Shown here: positions 9,104 through 17,396 of the stretch, piece after piece
How the letters are laid out: every line of letters begins with the position of its first letter
Position numbering within the stretch: position 1 is the first letter of the stretch
Assembly: GCF_019966545.1 (NCBI RefSeq)
Contig: NZ_JAIMIC010000003.1
Coordinates: 186,001 to 250,000, forward strand
Length of the DNA: 64,000 nucleotides
Reading direction: 5' to 3'
Origin: Heliomarina baculiformis
Lineage (GTDB): Bacteria > Pseudomonadota > Alphaproteobacteria > Rhodobacterales > Rhodobacteraceae
Notes under the pieces: model-generated
Told to the model about the DNA's origin: nothing
Database searches by the model: none
Seen by the model: the letters and a program-made list of their open reading frames with translations, nothing else
Position numbers and translations under genes: made by a program

Positions 9104-9556
9104 TCAGCCCGCGTCGTTCGGCGGCCAGTTCTGGGTGTCGGTCTGATCGGCCCAACGGAGAAATTCGGCGAGCGCGCGCATCTCCTCCTCGGTGATCTCG
9201 AAATGCGGCATCTGGCGGCGGCCCTCGATGCCCGAGGGCTGCGCCTTCATCCATCCGTCGAGGATTTCATAGGCGAGCTCGGGATCACCCTGCGCGCCCC
9301 ACCTGGTCATCACGTTGCCGACCTCGGGCGCGAAGTAGGCGCCCTCGCCGTGGAGCGTGTGGCAGTTGATGCAGGAGTGGCGTTCCCAGACGTGCTTGCC
9401 CAGCCGGACCTCTTCGGTGAGGGGCATTCCGGCCGTGGCCTTGTCCACGATGTGACGGTGGCTCTGCGCCGTCAGGGCCACGAACACTACGACGAAGAAG
9501 ATGGATCCCCCGTAGAACACGTTCCTGGCCCGCGATTTGGTGAGTAGTTCTGACAT
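9104..9556 (-). CDS. norC: Nitric oxide reductase cytochrome c subunit NorC
   Basis: A 150-residue membrane-anchored cytochrome c that feeds electrons to NorB. One N-terminal helix (about residues 14-32) anchors the periplasmic domain. The heme-binding motif is CINCH followed by TLHGEGAYFAPEVGNVM, a hallmark of NorC; the distal methionine is in RRQMPHF. The ATG at 9556 is the first gene of the norCBQD operon, with a perfect TTGCG-N4-CGCAA dyad about 63 bp upstream. Confidence 0.97.
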   Translation of the reverse strand: MSELLTKSRARNVFYGGSIFFVVVFVALTAQSHRHIVDKATAGMPLTEEVRLGKHVWERHSCINCHTLHGEGAYFAPEVGNVMTRWGAQGDPELAYEILDGWMKAQPSGIEGRRQMPHFEITEEEMRALAEFLRWADQTDTQNWPPNDAG

Positions 9557-9618
9557 GTCGCGGTCCCGACAAATTGTTGCGGATACCGGATGTCTATTGA
9601 CTGCGATATCGCCACTTG

Positions 9619-9632
9619 TTGCGAAATCGCAA
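9619..9632. promoter_or_regulatory. Nnr/FNR-type dyad between norC and the DUF1858-like gene
   Basis: TTGCGAAATCGCAA is a perfect palindrome with the TTG-N8-CAA spacing of Crp/Fnr sites. It lies 63 bp before the norC start and 50 bp before the divergent small gene at 9682, so it could serve both promoters. An Nnr-type regulator gene (9994-10689) is less than 0.5 kb away. Confidence 0.7.
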
Positions 9633-9681
9633 AGAACGGGACGAAAGGTGAGCGCAGCATGCGGGTATGAAAGGACCCGCT

Positions 9682-9936
9682 ATGAGCAAGCCTGACTTCG
9701 ATGACCCCAATCTGCCCTTGTCAGAGTTGTTTGCGGCCTGGCCTGAGGTTGCATCGGTGTTTTTTGATCGCAGGATGTTGTGTCCTGGCTGCCCGATTGC
9801 GCCCTTTCACGCGATTACAGATGCGTGTCTCGAATATGACCTGGACGAAGACGCTTTTCGGGCAGAGTTATCCGCGCGCATCGATGACCAGGCTGATGGC
9901 AACGGGAAACTGGGCTCAAACAAGCGACCAAGGTAG
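9682..9936 (+). CDS. DUF1858-like small redox disulfide protein
   Basis: An 84-residue protein with the segment LPLSELFAAWPEVASVFFDRRMLCPGCPIAPFHAITDACLEY. This is the DUF1858 / ScdA N-terminal type fold in which a CPGC motif sits between two helices. Such proteins often accompany denitrification and hybrid-cluster genes and may handle NO-modified thiols or metal centres; the role is not established. ATG 9682 is chosen over 9667 because AAAGGA lies 8 nt before it. It is transcribed divergently from norC across a shared Crp/Fnr-type dyad. Confidence 0.8.
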   Translation: MSKPDFDDPNLPLSELFAAWPEVASVFFDRRMLCPGCPIAPFHAITDACLEYDLDEDAFRAELSARIDDQADGNGKLGSNKRPR

Positions 9937-9993
9937 CGACTCTCTAAGATCATCCCGCCCTGCGACGTTCGGGGCGGCGTCTTCAAGCGATGG

Positions 9994-10689
9994 TTATCCT
10001 TCGATGCCGCTCAAAAAAACAAGGCGGTGTGGAGCTGTGACCACGATGTGTTTGCGCGTCGACTGCACAATACCGTCCTTCTGCCAAGCGGAAAGCAAAC
10101 GGCTGACCGTGTGCAGGGTAGTGCCGGTCATCTCTGATATGTCATGCCGAGTGACGGGAAAGGCGATTTCGATTCCTCCCTCTGTCTTCCGCCCTGTTTG
10201 GTTCACAAGTCGCAAAAGAGCGCACGCCACGCGTTTCTCTACGGCCTGCGTAGCCATTTCGGTCAGCGTATCCTGAATCTGGCCCAAACGCTGACCGAGA
10301 GTCTTATAACTCTCGGTCGCGAAGCCTGGGTAATTCGTGGTGAAGTCTGACCAAAGGCTGACGGGCCACGAGAGGGCAATCGACTCGGCAGCAGCGATGG
10401 ATGTCGCGGGGTAGGTGTCGCGCTGCAAAGCCGGGGCTATCCCGAACAACTGACCGGGCGAGATATGCAGAACGATGATCTGGTCACCACCGGGGGTTGT
10501 CCGAACCACGCGCAGATAGCCGTCGAGCAGCATATAGAACCGGTCCGCGTCGTGTCCTTCACGAAAGATCGCAGTGCCTTCCTCGTAGCGACGTGACACC
10601 GCGTGGTCGAGGACCTCGCGAATCTGGGACCTCTCAAGAAGGGAGAAGGGTGGCAGGTCGCTCAGAAGGCTTTCGTCGAGTTTGGGCAA
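9994..10689 (-). CDS. Crp/Fnr family regulator, Nnr/Dnr type
   Basis: A 231-residue regulator with an N-terminal cyclic-nucleotide-binding-like fold (IFREGHDADRFYMLLDGYLRVVR) and a C-terminal winged helix-turn-helix (ITRHDISEMTGTTLHTVSRLLSAWQKDGIV-like segment around residues 165-195). The N-terminal cysteine cluster of FNR is absent, so it is not an iron-sulfur oxygen sensor. Position between norCBQD and pseudoazurin/nnrS points to the NO-responsive Nnr/NnrR/Dnr group, which activates nir and nor promoters through TTG-N8-CAA sites. Exact subgroup is inferred from context. Confidence 0.85.
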   Translation of the reverse strand: MPKLDESLLSDLPPFSLLERSQIREVLDHAVSRRYEEGTAIFREGHDADRFYMLLDGYLRVVRTTPGGDQIIVLHISPGQLFGIAPALQRDTYPATSIAAAESIALSWPVSLWSDFTTNYPGFATESYKTLGQRLGQIQDTLTEMATQAVEKRVACALLRLVNQTGRKTEGGIEIAFPVTRHDISEMTGTTLHTVSRLLSAWQKDGIVQSTRKHIVVTAPHRLVFLSGIEG

Positions 10690-10705
10690 TATTTGGGTCC
10701 GGAGT

Positions 10706-10732
10706 TTGTTTCAGAGCAACGTTCGGTTGCTC
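10706..10732 (+). promoter_or_regulatory. TTG-N8-CAA site and inverted repeat before pseudoazurin
   Basis: TTGTTTCAGAGCAA (10706-10719) fits the Crp/Fnr TTG-N8-CAA frame. It overlaps a perfect 7-bp inverted repeat, GAGCAAC-GTTCG-GTTGCTC (10714-10732). The sites lie 60-85 bp before the pseudoazurin start and 17-43 bp before the divergent regulator start, so either gene could be controlled. Which repeat is used cannot be told from sequence. Confidence 0.45.
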
Positions 10733-10791
10733 ACCTTAACGCATAACGCGGCCAGAGAATGCAACTGGACAAGATACGAAAGGATGTTCCG

Positions 10792-11220
10792 ATGCTTACG
10801 AAACTGATGATGACCGCTGCGCTTGCCCTTGCCGCCGGTGCCGCCAGTGCCGAGACCTTCGAGGTCCACATGCTGAATAAAGGCGAGGCAGGTGCCATGG
10901 TCTTTGAGCCTGCCTTCGTTAAGGCGCAGCCCGGCGACGTGGTGAAGTTCATTCCGACCGATAAGGGCCACAACGTCGAGGATATCGACGGTATGCTTCC
11001 CGACGGGGTCGAGGGATTCAAGACCAAGTTCAACGAGGAATTCGACCTAACCGTCGAGGCCGAAGGCATCTACGGCATCAAGTGCACACCGCACTATGCC
11101 ATGGGGATGGTTGCGCTGATCCAAGTGGGCGACGCGGTCAATCTCGAAGCGGCCGAGGCCGTTAAACAGAAGGGCAAGGCGAAAGGCCGCATGGCTGATC
11201 TAATCGCTCAGGTCGAATGA
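10792..11220 (+). CDS. Pseudoazurin
   Basis: A 142-residue periplasmic blue copper protein that carries electrons to copper nitrite reductase and NO reductase. The start [20 protein letters not shown] is a classical signal peptide with cleavage after ASA. Type 1 copper ligands are recognisable: His in [16 protein letters not shown], then Cys-His-Met in [14 protein letters not shown] 10792 gives the complete signal peptide; an in-frame upstream ATG at 10759 would add 11 residues before it and is less likely. No nitrite reductase gene lies in the window. Confidence 0.93.
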   Translation: MLTKLMMTAALALAAGAASAETFEVHMLNKGEAGAMVFEPAFVKAQPGDVVKFIPTDKGHNVEDIDGMLPDGVEGFKTKFNEEFDLTVEAEGIYGIKCTPHYAMGMVALIQVGDAVNLEAAEAVKQKGKAKGRMADLIAQVE

Positions 11221-11296
11221 CGCAGCGTCCCGCGTCTGATGACCGATCCGGGCGGTGCCAGTGGTGCCGCCCGATTGCTTTGAAAGGGTAAGATCA

Positions 11297-12487
11297 ATGA
11301 AAACGCGCGAAATCTATGAAGGCCCGGCACTCTTCAGCTATGGCTTTCGTCCTTTCTTTCTTTTTGCGGGTCTCTTTGCTGTCGCGGTGATCCCGATGTG
11401 GTGGCTGATCTGGCGCGGAGATGTCAGTATAAGCGGCCACCTCGCACCGACTGACTGGCACATCCACGAAATGATCTTCGGATATGGTGCCGCCGTGGTT
11501 GCCGGGTTTCTGTTCACGGCCGTGCCCAACTGGACCGGGCGGATGCCGACACGCGGCTGGCCATTGGCGGTGCTATTGGCACTGTGGCTGGCGGGACGGG
11601 CCGGTGTCGCGGGGCTGTTGCCGGTCGGTCCGGTCGGGGCCGCCATCATCGACCAGATGTTCCTGCTGGCTGTCGCCGCGATGATCGCACGGGAAATCGT
11701 GGCTGGTCGCAACTGGAAGAATCTCAAGGTGCTCGTCCCGGTCTCCCTGCTTTGGGGCGCGAATATCCTGTTTCACATCGAGGCGTTGACCCAGGGTGTG
11801 TCGGATATCGGCCGACGGCTTGGGATCGCCCTGTTGATTTTCCTGATCATGCTGATCGGGGGGCGCATCGTGCCAAGCTTCACGCGGAACTGGCTTGCCC
11901 AACGCAAGTCGGAGCGGATGCCGGTTGCGTTCAATCGTTACGACGGTGTCTGCATCCTTTTCGGTGCCGGCTCGCTGGTCAGCTGGGTCATTGGGCCATT
12001 TCATGTTGCGAGCGTTCTTGTTGGCAGCGTCGCAGCTCTGCTGCACCTTATCCGGCTGCTGCGTTGGCGGGGGCTCCATACTTGGCGGTCGCCGCTCCTG
12101 CTGATGCTGCACCTTGCCTACCTGATGGTGCCGCTGGGCTTTGCTTCCATCGGGGCTGGAGCGGCGGGCCTCGTGGGGCCGGCCGTCAGCGCTCACGTGC
12201 TGGGTATTGGGGCAGTCGCCGGTATGACACTGGCGGTCATGATGCGGGCCACGATGGGCCATACCGGTCGTCCGCTCGTTGCCGATCCTTCGCTTACGGC
12301 GGCCTTTGCCCTGATCTGTGGCGCCACGGTGGCGCGTGTGGGTGGGCAATGTGTGGTGGTTGGTAGTTTCGACGGCGTAGATCTTTCCGCCGCCCTCTGG
12401 ACGCTGGCGTTTAGTGTCTACCTTTGGCGAGTCGCGCCTTGGCTACTTGGTCCCAAGGTCGCGCGGAAGGCAGCGTCAAAGGTCTGA
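11297..12487 (+). CDS. nnrS: NnrS family heme-copper membrane protein
   Basis: A 396-residue polytopic membrane protein (about 12 helices) of the NnrS family, linked to resistance to nitrosative stress and often regulated with denitrification genes. Family landmarks are LFSYGFRPFFLFAGLFA near the N terminus, the DWHIHEMIFGYGAAVVAGFLFTAVPNWTGR segment with conserved histidines, GGRIVPSFTRNWL, and MMRATMGHTGRPL. ATG 11297 gives the normal N terminus. The stop codon at 12485-12487 is immediately followed by an IS21 element whose target duplication overlaps the stop, so any former downstream cotranscribed gene is now separated. Confidence 0.93.
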   Translation: MKTREIYEGPALFSYGFRPFFLFAGLFAVAVIPMWWLIWRGDVSISGHLAPTDWHIHEMIFGYGAAVVAGFLFTAVPNWTGRMPTRGWPLAVLLALWLAGRAGVAGLLPVGPVGAAIIDQMFLLAVAAMIAREIVAGRNWKNLKVLVPVSLLWGANILFHIEALTQGVSDIGRRLGIALLIFLIMLIGGRIVPSFTRNWLAQRKSERMPVAFNRYDGVCILFGAGSLVSWVIGPFHVASVLVGSVAALLHLIRLLRWRGLHTWRSPLLLMLHLAYLMVPLGFASIGAGAAGLVGPAVSAHVLGIGAVAGMTLAVMMRATMGHTGRPLVADPSLTAAFALICGATVARVGGQCVVVGSFDGVDLSAALWTLAFSVYLWRVAPWLLGPKVARKAASKV

Positions 12488-12638
12488 CAAGTGTAACTGC
12501 CGCTCGTAATCTCCCCAGAACCGCCGTTTGAAAATTCCCCAGGCGCGAGCGGCGGCGCCGATTTCCGGACTTCATTTATCCGGAAATTGGCGTCGCCGCG
12601 GACCACTGGCCTGATCCCCTCAGCGAAGCGACGGGGAC

Positions 12639-13874
12639 GTGCAGGTGAAGGGACTAAGGGAGATCGTCTTGATCCATGATCTGAAGAAGCAGGGGCTGAG
12701 CATCAGCGCCATCGCGCGGAAGGTCGGCCGCGACCGCAAGACCGTCCGCAAACATCTTGATCGCGGGCTGGAGGCCCCGGCCTATGGGCCGCGAGCGCCG
12801 CGACCGCGGACCATCGAGCCTTTCGAGGCGTTTCTGCGGGAGCGCGTTCTGGCCTTTCCCGATCTCAGCGGAGCCCGGCTTCTGCGCGAGATCAAGCAGA
12901 TGGGCTACGCGGGCGGCTATACCGCAGTGACGGACTTCCTGCGTGAGGTTCGGCCAACGCGGCAGTCCCGCTTCGAGCGCCGGTTCGAGACGCCGCCGGG
13001 GCGACAGGCGCAGATGGACTTCGCCGAGTTCGCCGTCGAGTTCAGCGAGGAGCCTGGCGTCATCCGGAAGGTCTGGCTGTTCAGCATGATCCTCGAGCAC
13101 AGCCGCTGGCTCTGGGGCCGGTTCGTCGCCAGCCAGAACCTGCAATCGGTTCTCCGCTGTCACATCGGCGCCTTCGAGGCGATGGACGGGGTGCCGGAGG
13201 AGGTCCTCTACGACCGCATGAAGACCGCGGTGATCGGTGAGGACGAGGCCGGGGTAATCACCTGCAATGCTGCGCTGGTGGCTCTGCTGAAGCACTACGG
13301 CGCGGTGCCTCGCGCCTGCCGTCCCTATCGCGCGAAGACCAAGGGGAAAATCGAGAGGCCGATCCGCTACATCCGGCAGGACTTCTTCCTGGCGCGGAGC
13401 TTCCGCAACCTCGACGACCTGAATGCCCAGTTCGACGCCTGGCGAACCGAGGTGGCCAACCCGCGCGTCCACGCCACCACGCGGCGCGTCGTCGACGAGG
13501 CCTTCGCCGAAGAACGGCCGAGCCTGAAACCGCTGCCCGCCACCGCCTACAATGCGGTGTTGACCGACGAGCGCCGGGTCAGCAAGGACGGCATGGTGTC
13601 GGTCGGCGGCAATCTCTACTCGGTGCCGGACACCACCCGGCGGCGCACGCTGGAGATCCAGCATCATGCCACGGAGCTCAGGATCTTCGAGGACGGCCAA
13701 CTGATCGCCCGTCATCCCGTGCTCGAGGGCAAGGCCCTGCGCCGGGTCGACCCGGCGCATCGCAAGGCGCCGCCACCGCGGCCACCGCAGCAGACCCCCG
13801 GCCAGGGGCTGCACCGTTCACTGGAGTTCTATGACGCCGTCGGCCGCCGGCTGGCTGCGGGTGTTCCGCAATGA
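12639..13874 (+). CDS. istA: IS21 transposase IstA
   Basis: A 411-residue transposase. The N terminus has a helix-turn-helix (DLKKQGLSISAIARKVGRDRKTVRKHL). The DDE integrase core is seen at QMDFAEFAVEFSE (first Asp), the segment around VLYDRMKTAVIG (second Asp), and the RAKTKGKIERPIRYIRQDFF segment carrying the glutamate. The start is GTG at 12639. The stop region overlaps the istB start by 4 nt, the usual coupling in IS21. No disabling change was noticed. Confidence 0.93.
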   Translation: MQVKGLREIVLIHDLKKQGLSISAIARKVGRDRKTVRKHLDRGLEAPAYGPRAPRPRTIEPFEAFLRERVLAFPDLSGARLLREIKQMGYAGGYTAVTDFLREVRPTRQSRFERRFETPPGRQAQMDFAEFAVEFSEEPGVIRKVWLFSMILEHSRWLWGRFVASQNLQSVLRCHIGAFEAMDGVPEEVLYDRMKTAVIGEDEAGVITCNAALVALLKHYGAVPRACRPYRAKTKGKIERPIRYIRQDFFLARSFRNLDDLNAQFDAWRTEVANPRVHATTRRVVDEAFAEERPSLKPLPATAYNAVLTDERRVSKDGMVSVGGNLYSVPDTTRRRTLEIQHHATELRIFEDGQLIARHPVLEGKALRRVDPAHRKAPPPRPPQQTPGQGLHRSLEFYDAVGRRLAAGVPQ

Positions 13875-14713
13875 GCGAGCTCATCGACCGTATCCGCGGC
13901 GCGCTGGTCGGGCTCCGGATGCCCCGCGCGCTGGAGGCGCTGGACCACACGCTCCAGCAGCTGGAGAAGGGCGAGATCACCGCCATCGAGGCCATCGACG
14001 GTCTGCTCAGCGAGGAGTTCGCCACGCGCGAGAGCCGCCGCATTGATGTCGCCCTGCGCACCGCCAGATTGATGCCGGTCAAGACGTTGGAAAGCTTCGA
14101 GTTCAGTTTCCAACCTTCGCTCGACCGGGACCGGATTGCGGCCCTGGCCCAGCTCGACTTCATCCGCGGCGCCGAGGTGGTCCACTTCCTCGGGCCGCCC
14201 GGCACCGGCAAGAGCCATCTCGCCACCGCCCTCGGCGTCGCCGCGGTGAAGGCCGGACGCAGCGTCTACCGTGCGACCCTGGCCGAGCTGATCGAAGGGT
14301 TGGCCCAGGCCGAGCGCGAGGGACGCCTGCCAGAGAAGATCCGGTTCCATGCTCGAGCATCTCTGCTGATCGTCGACGAGATCGGCTACCTGCCCATCAC
14401 CCGCGGCGGCGCCAATCTCTTCTTCCAACTCGTCAACGCCCGCTACGAGAAAAGCGCCATGATCCTCACCTCCAACCGCGGCTTCGCGGAATGGGGCGAG
14501 GTGTTCGGCGATCCCGTCGTCGCCACCGCGCTGCTCGACCGGCTCCTGCACCACGCCGTGGTCATCCAGATCGAGGGCGCCAGCTACCGCCTGCGCGCCC
14601 ACGCCGACCTGATCCCCGAGCACGTCCGCGCCAACGCGCCCATCTCATCCCCGCCACCACCCAAGCGCCGGGGACGGCCGCCGAAAGCCAACAATGGAGC
14701 TGCCAATCACTGA
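13871..14713 (+). CDS. istB: IS21 helper ATPase IstB
   Basis: A 280-residue DnaA/DnaC-like AAA+ ATPase that assists IstA. Walker A is GPPGTGKSHLATALG (around residue 105-119) and Walker B is LLIVDEIGYLPI. It overlaps istA by ATGA. The C terminus is basic and proline-rich (PPPPKRRGRPPK), common in this family. With istA it makes up the full coding content of the element. Confidence 0.95.
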   Translation: MSELIDRIRGALVGLRMPRALEALDHTLQQLEKGEITAIEAIDGLLSEEFATRESRRIDVALRTARLMPVKTLESFEFSFQPSLDRDRIAALAQLDFIRGAEVVHFLGPPGTGKSHLATALGVAAVKAGRSVYRATLAELIEGLAQAEREGRLPEKIRFHARASLLIVDEIGYLPITRGGANLFFQLVNARYEKSAMILTSNRGFAEWGEVFGDPVVATALLDRLLHHAVVIQIEGASYRLRAHADLIPEHVRANAPISSPPPPKRRGRPPKANNGAANH

Positions 14714-14905
14714 CCCCGGCTGTTCGCCGGACCCGTCGAAGTGGGGAATTTTACTTCGGCGCTTCTGGGGAAATTTACGTCGACGTTGACAGACAAGCTC
14801 TGTCTTCTGAAAACTGGACCGTATGGTGGAGCCCTATGTCGGTTCAGGACGTTGATGACCTGCTATCTCCGAGGGTGGACAGGTAGTCGGGCGGGCAGCA
14901 GCAGT

Positions 14906-15913
14906 TCAGAAGGAAGGATCACTGTGTTCCGGAATACGCCTTTTTGCTGAAATGTCCGTCGTCAGATGATTTGGAACACGAAGGCCTGACTGGGAACGGA
15001 GGGTCTGGCTCGATTCTGCCCTGCCGAGATAGACATCGGCAGGCGTGAGGTTCCCGAGGCTCTCGTGGTAGCGGTCATGATTGTAGTGGTCGATGAAGGC
15101 TGCGATCGCCTCTTCGAGAGCCCCGGGCAAGTAGTAGTTCTCAAGGAGAATTCGGTTCTTCAGGGTCTGATGCCAGCGCTCGATCTCGCCTTGGGTCTGA
15201 GGGTGCCTGGGCGCGCCGCGGACGTGATCCATGCCCTCGTCGGTAAGCCAGTTGGCCAATTCGCCGGAGATGTAGCTGCTGCCATTGTAGCTGAGCAGCC
15301 TGGGCCGGTGGATGACGGTGGCTCGGTCGCAGCCCGAGGCGGCCAGGGTATCTTCCAGAGTAGCTGTCACGTCTGATGCCTTCATCGTCGTGCAGAGCCG
15401 CCACGCGACGACGAAACGGCTGTAGTCGTCGAGGATCGTCGAGAGGTAGAACCAGCCCCAGCCGATGACCTTCAAATGGGTGAAGTCGGTCTGCCAGAGC
15501 TGGTTGGGGTGGGTCGTCTTTTCATGGAACTCGTTCGACGCCTTGATCACGACGAATGCCGGGCTGGTGATCAGGTCTTGTGTCTTCAGAACCCCGTAAA
15601 CGCTGGCCTCCGACACGAAGTAGCGCCGGGTGTCGGTGAACCTGACCGCGAGCTCCCCCGGCGACAGCTCAGGTTTTTCGAGCGCGAGATCGACGATCTG
15701 CCGGCGCACCTTGTCCGGGATGCGGTTCCAGACCCGGGTCGGACGCGAAGGCCGGTCCTCGAGCCCGGCGGCTCCGAGAGACAGATAGCGATCATACCAC
15801 CGGTAGAAGGTCGTGCGGGGCACGCCGATCATGTCGACTGTCCGCTTCGCCGGCAGGTGAGACTGCTCTACCTGCCGGATGATCTCGAGCTTTTCGGAGG
15901 CGGGATATCTCAT
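14906..15913 (-). CDS. IS3-family transposase OrfB, catalytic Asp replaced
   Basis: A 335-residue integrase-core transposase. After an N-terminal helix-turn-helix (SHLPAKRTVDMIGVPRTTFYRWY), the rve core shows the first Asp in WQTDFTHLK (about residue 143) and the Glu in QGEIERWHQTLKN (about 245). The second catalytic position reads LLSYNGSSY instead of LLSDNGSSY: codon TAC at 15287-15289 (minus strand) gives Tyr209. The sister copy at 54589-55569 keeps Asp. The protein is full-length but should be inactive. It overlaps orfA by ATGA. Confidence 0.9.
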   Translation of the reverse strand: MRYPASEKLEIIRQVEQSHLPAKRTVDMIGVPRTTFYRWYDRYLSLGAAGLEDRPSRPTRVWNRIPDKVRRQIVDLALEKPELSPGELAVRFTDTRRYFVSEASVYGVLKTQDLITSPAFVVIKASNEFHEKTTHPNQLWQTDFTHLKVIGWGWFYLSTILDDYSRFVVAWRLCTTMKASDVTATLEDTLAASGCDRATVIHRPRLLSYNGSSYISGELANWLTDEGMDHVRGAPRHPQTQGEIERWHQTLKNRILLENYYLPGALEEAIAAFIDHYNHDRYHESLGNLTPADVYLGRAESSQTLRSQSGLRVPNHLTTDISAKRRIPEHSDPSF

Positions 15914-16284
15914 TCCTCGTCTCCCCCATCCCCGAGCATGCTTTTTTTGAAAAGGCGGTTCTCCAGCGTGAGATCGGCCACGGCTTCCTTCAGCGCTGAC
16001 GCCTCCTGACGCAGCTCTTTGACCTCGGGGCTGGTCGCCTGGCGGGCCGTATCACCGGCCAGCCGCTTCTTGCCGGCCTTGAGGAACTCCTTGGACCAGC
16101 TGTAATAGAGGCTCGTCGCAATCCCTTCGTGCCGACAGAGCTCGGCGATGCTGTCTTCGCCACGCAGCCCTTCAAGCACGATGCGGATCTTCTCCTCGGA
16201 CGAATGGTGCTTCCGTGTGCGCCGGCGAATGTCCTTTACCATCGCCTCAGCCGTAGGCTTCGATGTTCCGGGTTTCTGTCTCAT
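15910..16284 (-). CDS. IS3-family transposase OrfA
   Basis: A 124-residue DNA-binding protein. The helix-turn-helix is in KIRIVLEGLRGEDSIAELCRHEGIATSLYYSWSKEFL, and a C-terminal leucine-zipper-like segment (EVKELRQEASALKEAVADLTLENRLFKKSML) follows, as is usual for OrfA of this family. The stop overlaps the orfB start by 4 nt. Its 5' leader has been replaced by the adjoining IS110/IS1111-type element. Confidence 0.9.
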   Translation of the reverse strand: MRQKPGTSKPTAEAMVKDIRRRTRKHHSSEEKIRIVLEGLRGEDSIAELCRHEGIATSLYYSWSKEFLKAGKKRLAGDTARQATSPEVKELRQEASALKEAVADLTLENRLFKKSMLGDGGDEE

Positions 16285-16358
16285 CTTATGGAATGGACGC
16301 CCCTTGCACCCAAGCCGATAGTTTTCGGGACACGTGGCAAGCAGAAGGAGTTCATAAA

Positions 16359-17396
16359 ATGCAGTTGCTCGCGATCGATTTGGGAAAGCAGTCTTTTCAC
16401 ATCCACGGGATCACGAATGAAGGCGAGGTGATCTCGAGGAAGGTAACCAGATCAGAACTTGAAAACGCGGTTCAGGAACTTTCTCCTGAAGCCATTGCTA
16501 TGGAAGCCTGTGCCAGCGCCCATCATTGGGGGCGTCGTTTCGGGGCCATGGGATTTCCTGTTCGCCTCATTCACCCACGCTTCGTTATGCCATTCGTCAA
16601 AGGCTCGAAGAATGACGCGGTCGATGCAGAGGCGATCCACGAGGCCGCACAGCGTCCGACTATGCGGTTTGTACCGGTGAAGACGACTGAGCAACAGGAT
16701 TTGCAAATGCTGCACCGAACACGCGACCGGCTCATCACGCAACGCACCGGACTGATCAATCATATCCGTGGTCTTCTTGGGGAATATGGCGTTGTCATTC
16801 CTGTCGGTGCCGTCCGGTTCCGCAAGGATATCAGGACCGCTGTTGCCGAAGCCAAACTGTCGACCCTGGCGAAGCAGAACTTCAATGCACTCATTACTGA
16901 GTTCGAGGCCTCTGACAAGCGCGTGGCCGAGATCGATCGAAAGCTGATCGCAATTTGCAAAACCGATGATCGCTGCAAACGACTGGCTACCCTCCCCGGC
17001 ATCGGGCCGGTGATCGCAACCGCATTGATTGCCGCCGTCGATGACGGGAGGCACTTCTCGTCGGGCCGCGCTATGGCAGCATGGATCGGTTTGGTTCCCA
17101 GACAATACACGACTGGGGGCAAACCTCGGCTTGGCGGCATAGGCAAACGGGGCAATCAATACTTGCGCCGCCAGCTCATCCACGGTGCGAGGTCTGTCCT
17201 GATCCGGATCGCCGGGCGAAGTGATCGGCGGCCAAATGGGCGCAGGACCTACTTGCTCGCGCGGGCCACAACAAAACCCTCGTGGCAGTCGCCAACAAAA
17301 CAGCACGCATCGCCTGGGCCGTGTTGCGCAATGGAGAAAGCTACAAAACCGCATAACCGGGGCGCGCGACGCTTCGAATGTAGAGATGCGAGGTGA
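16359..17396 (+). pseudogene. IS110-family transposase, frameshifted C terminus
   Basis: The N-terminal RuvC-like domain begins LLAIDLGKQSFHIHGI with the DEDD-type first Asp, and continues with AMEACASAHHWGR and KNDAVDAEAIHEA. The transposase_20 domain is present (RLATLPGIGPVIATALIAAV and RGNQYLRRQLIHGARSV). Compared with copy B, one base is missing near 17229 (CGGCGGCC versus CGGCGTGCC). The last 45 or so residues are therefore read out of frame to a stop at 17396; the ancestral stop is at 17354-17356. The catalytic serine of the C-terminal domain lies upstream of the shift, so partial activity is not excluded. Confidence 0.8.

Larger units (their letters stand above)
12492..14791 (+). mobile_element. 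IS21-family insertion sequence
   Basis: A complete-looking 2.3-kb element with istA and istB. The left end begins TGTAACTGCC and the right end, read inward on the other strand, begins TGTCAACGTC. Both share the internal blocks CCCCAGAA-CGCCG and AAAATTCCCCA within the first 50 bp, as expected for the multiple terminal repeats of IS21. The 6-bp direct repeat GACAAG stands on both sides (12486-12491 and 14792-14797), a target duplication of normal size for this family. The insertion is therefore precise and probably recent. Confidence 0.85.
14906..16289 (-). mobile_element. IS3-family element, copy A (damaged)
   Basis: Two overlapping frames, orfA and orfB, of an IS3-type element. A related but diverged copy lies at 54589-55945 in the same configuration. 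The sequence upstream of orfA is cut by the IS110/IS1111-type element starting about 16290. The terminal inverted repeats were not identified, so the outer edges are approximate. The transposase has lost a catalytic aspartate, so this copy cannot move by itself. Confidence 0.7.
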
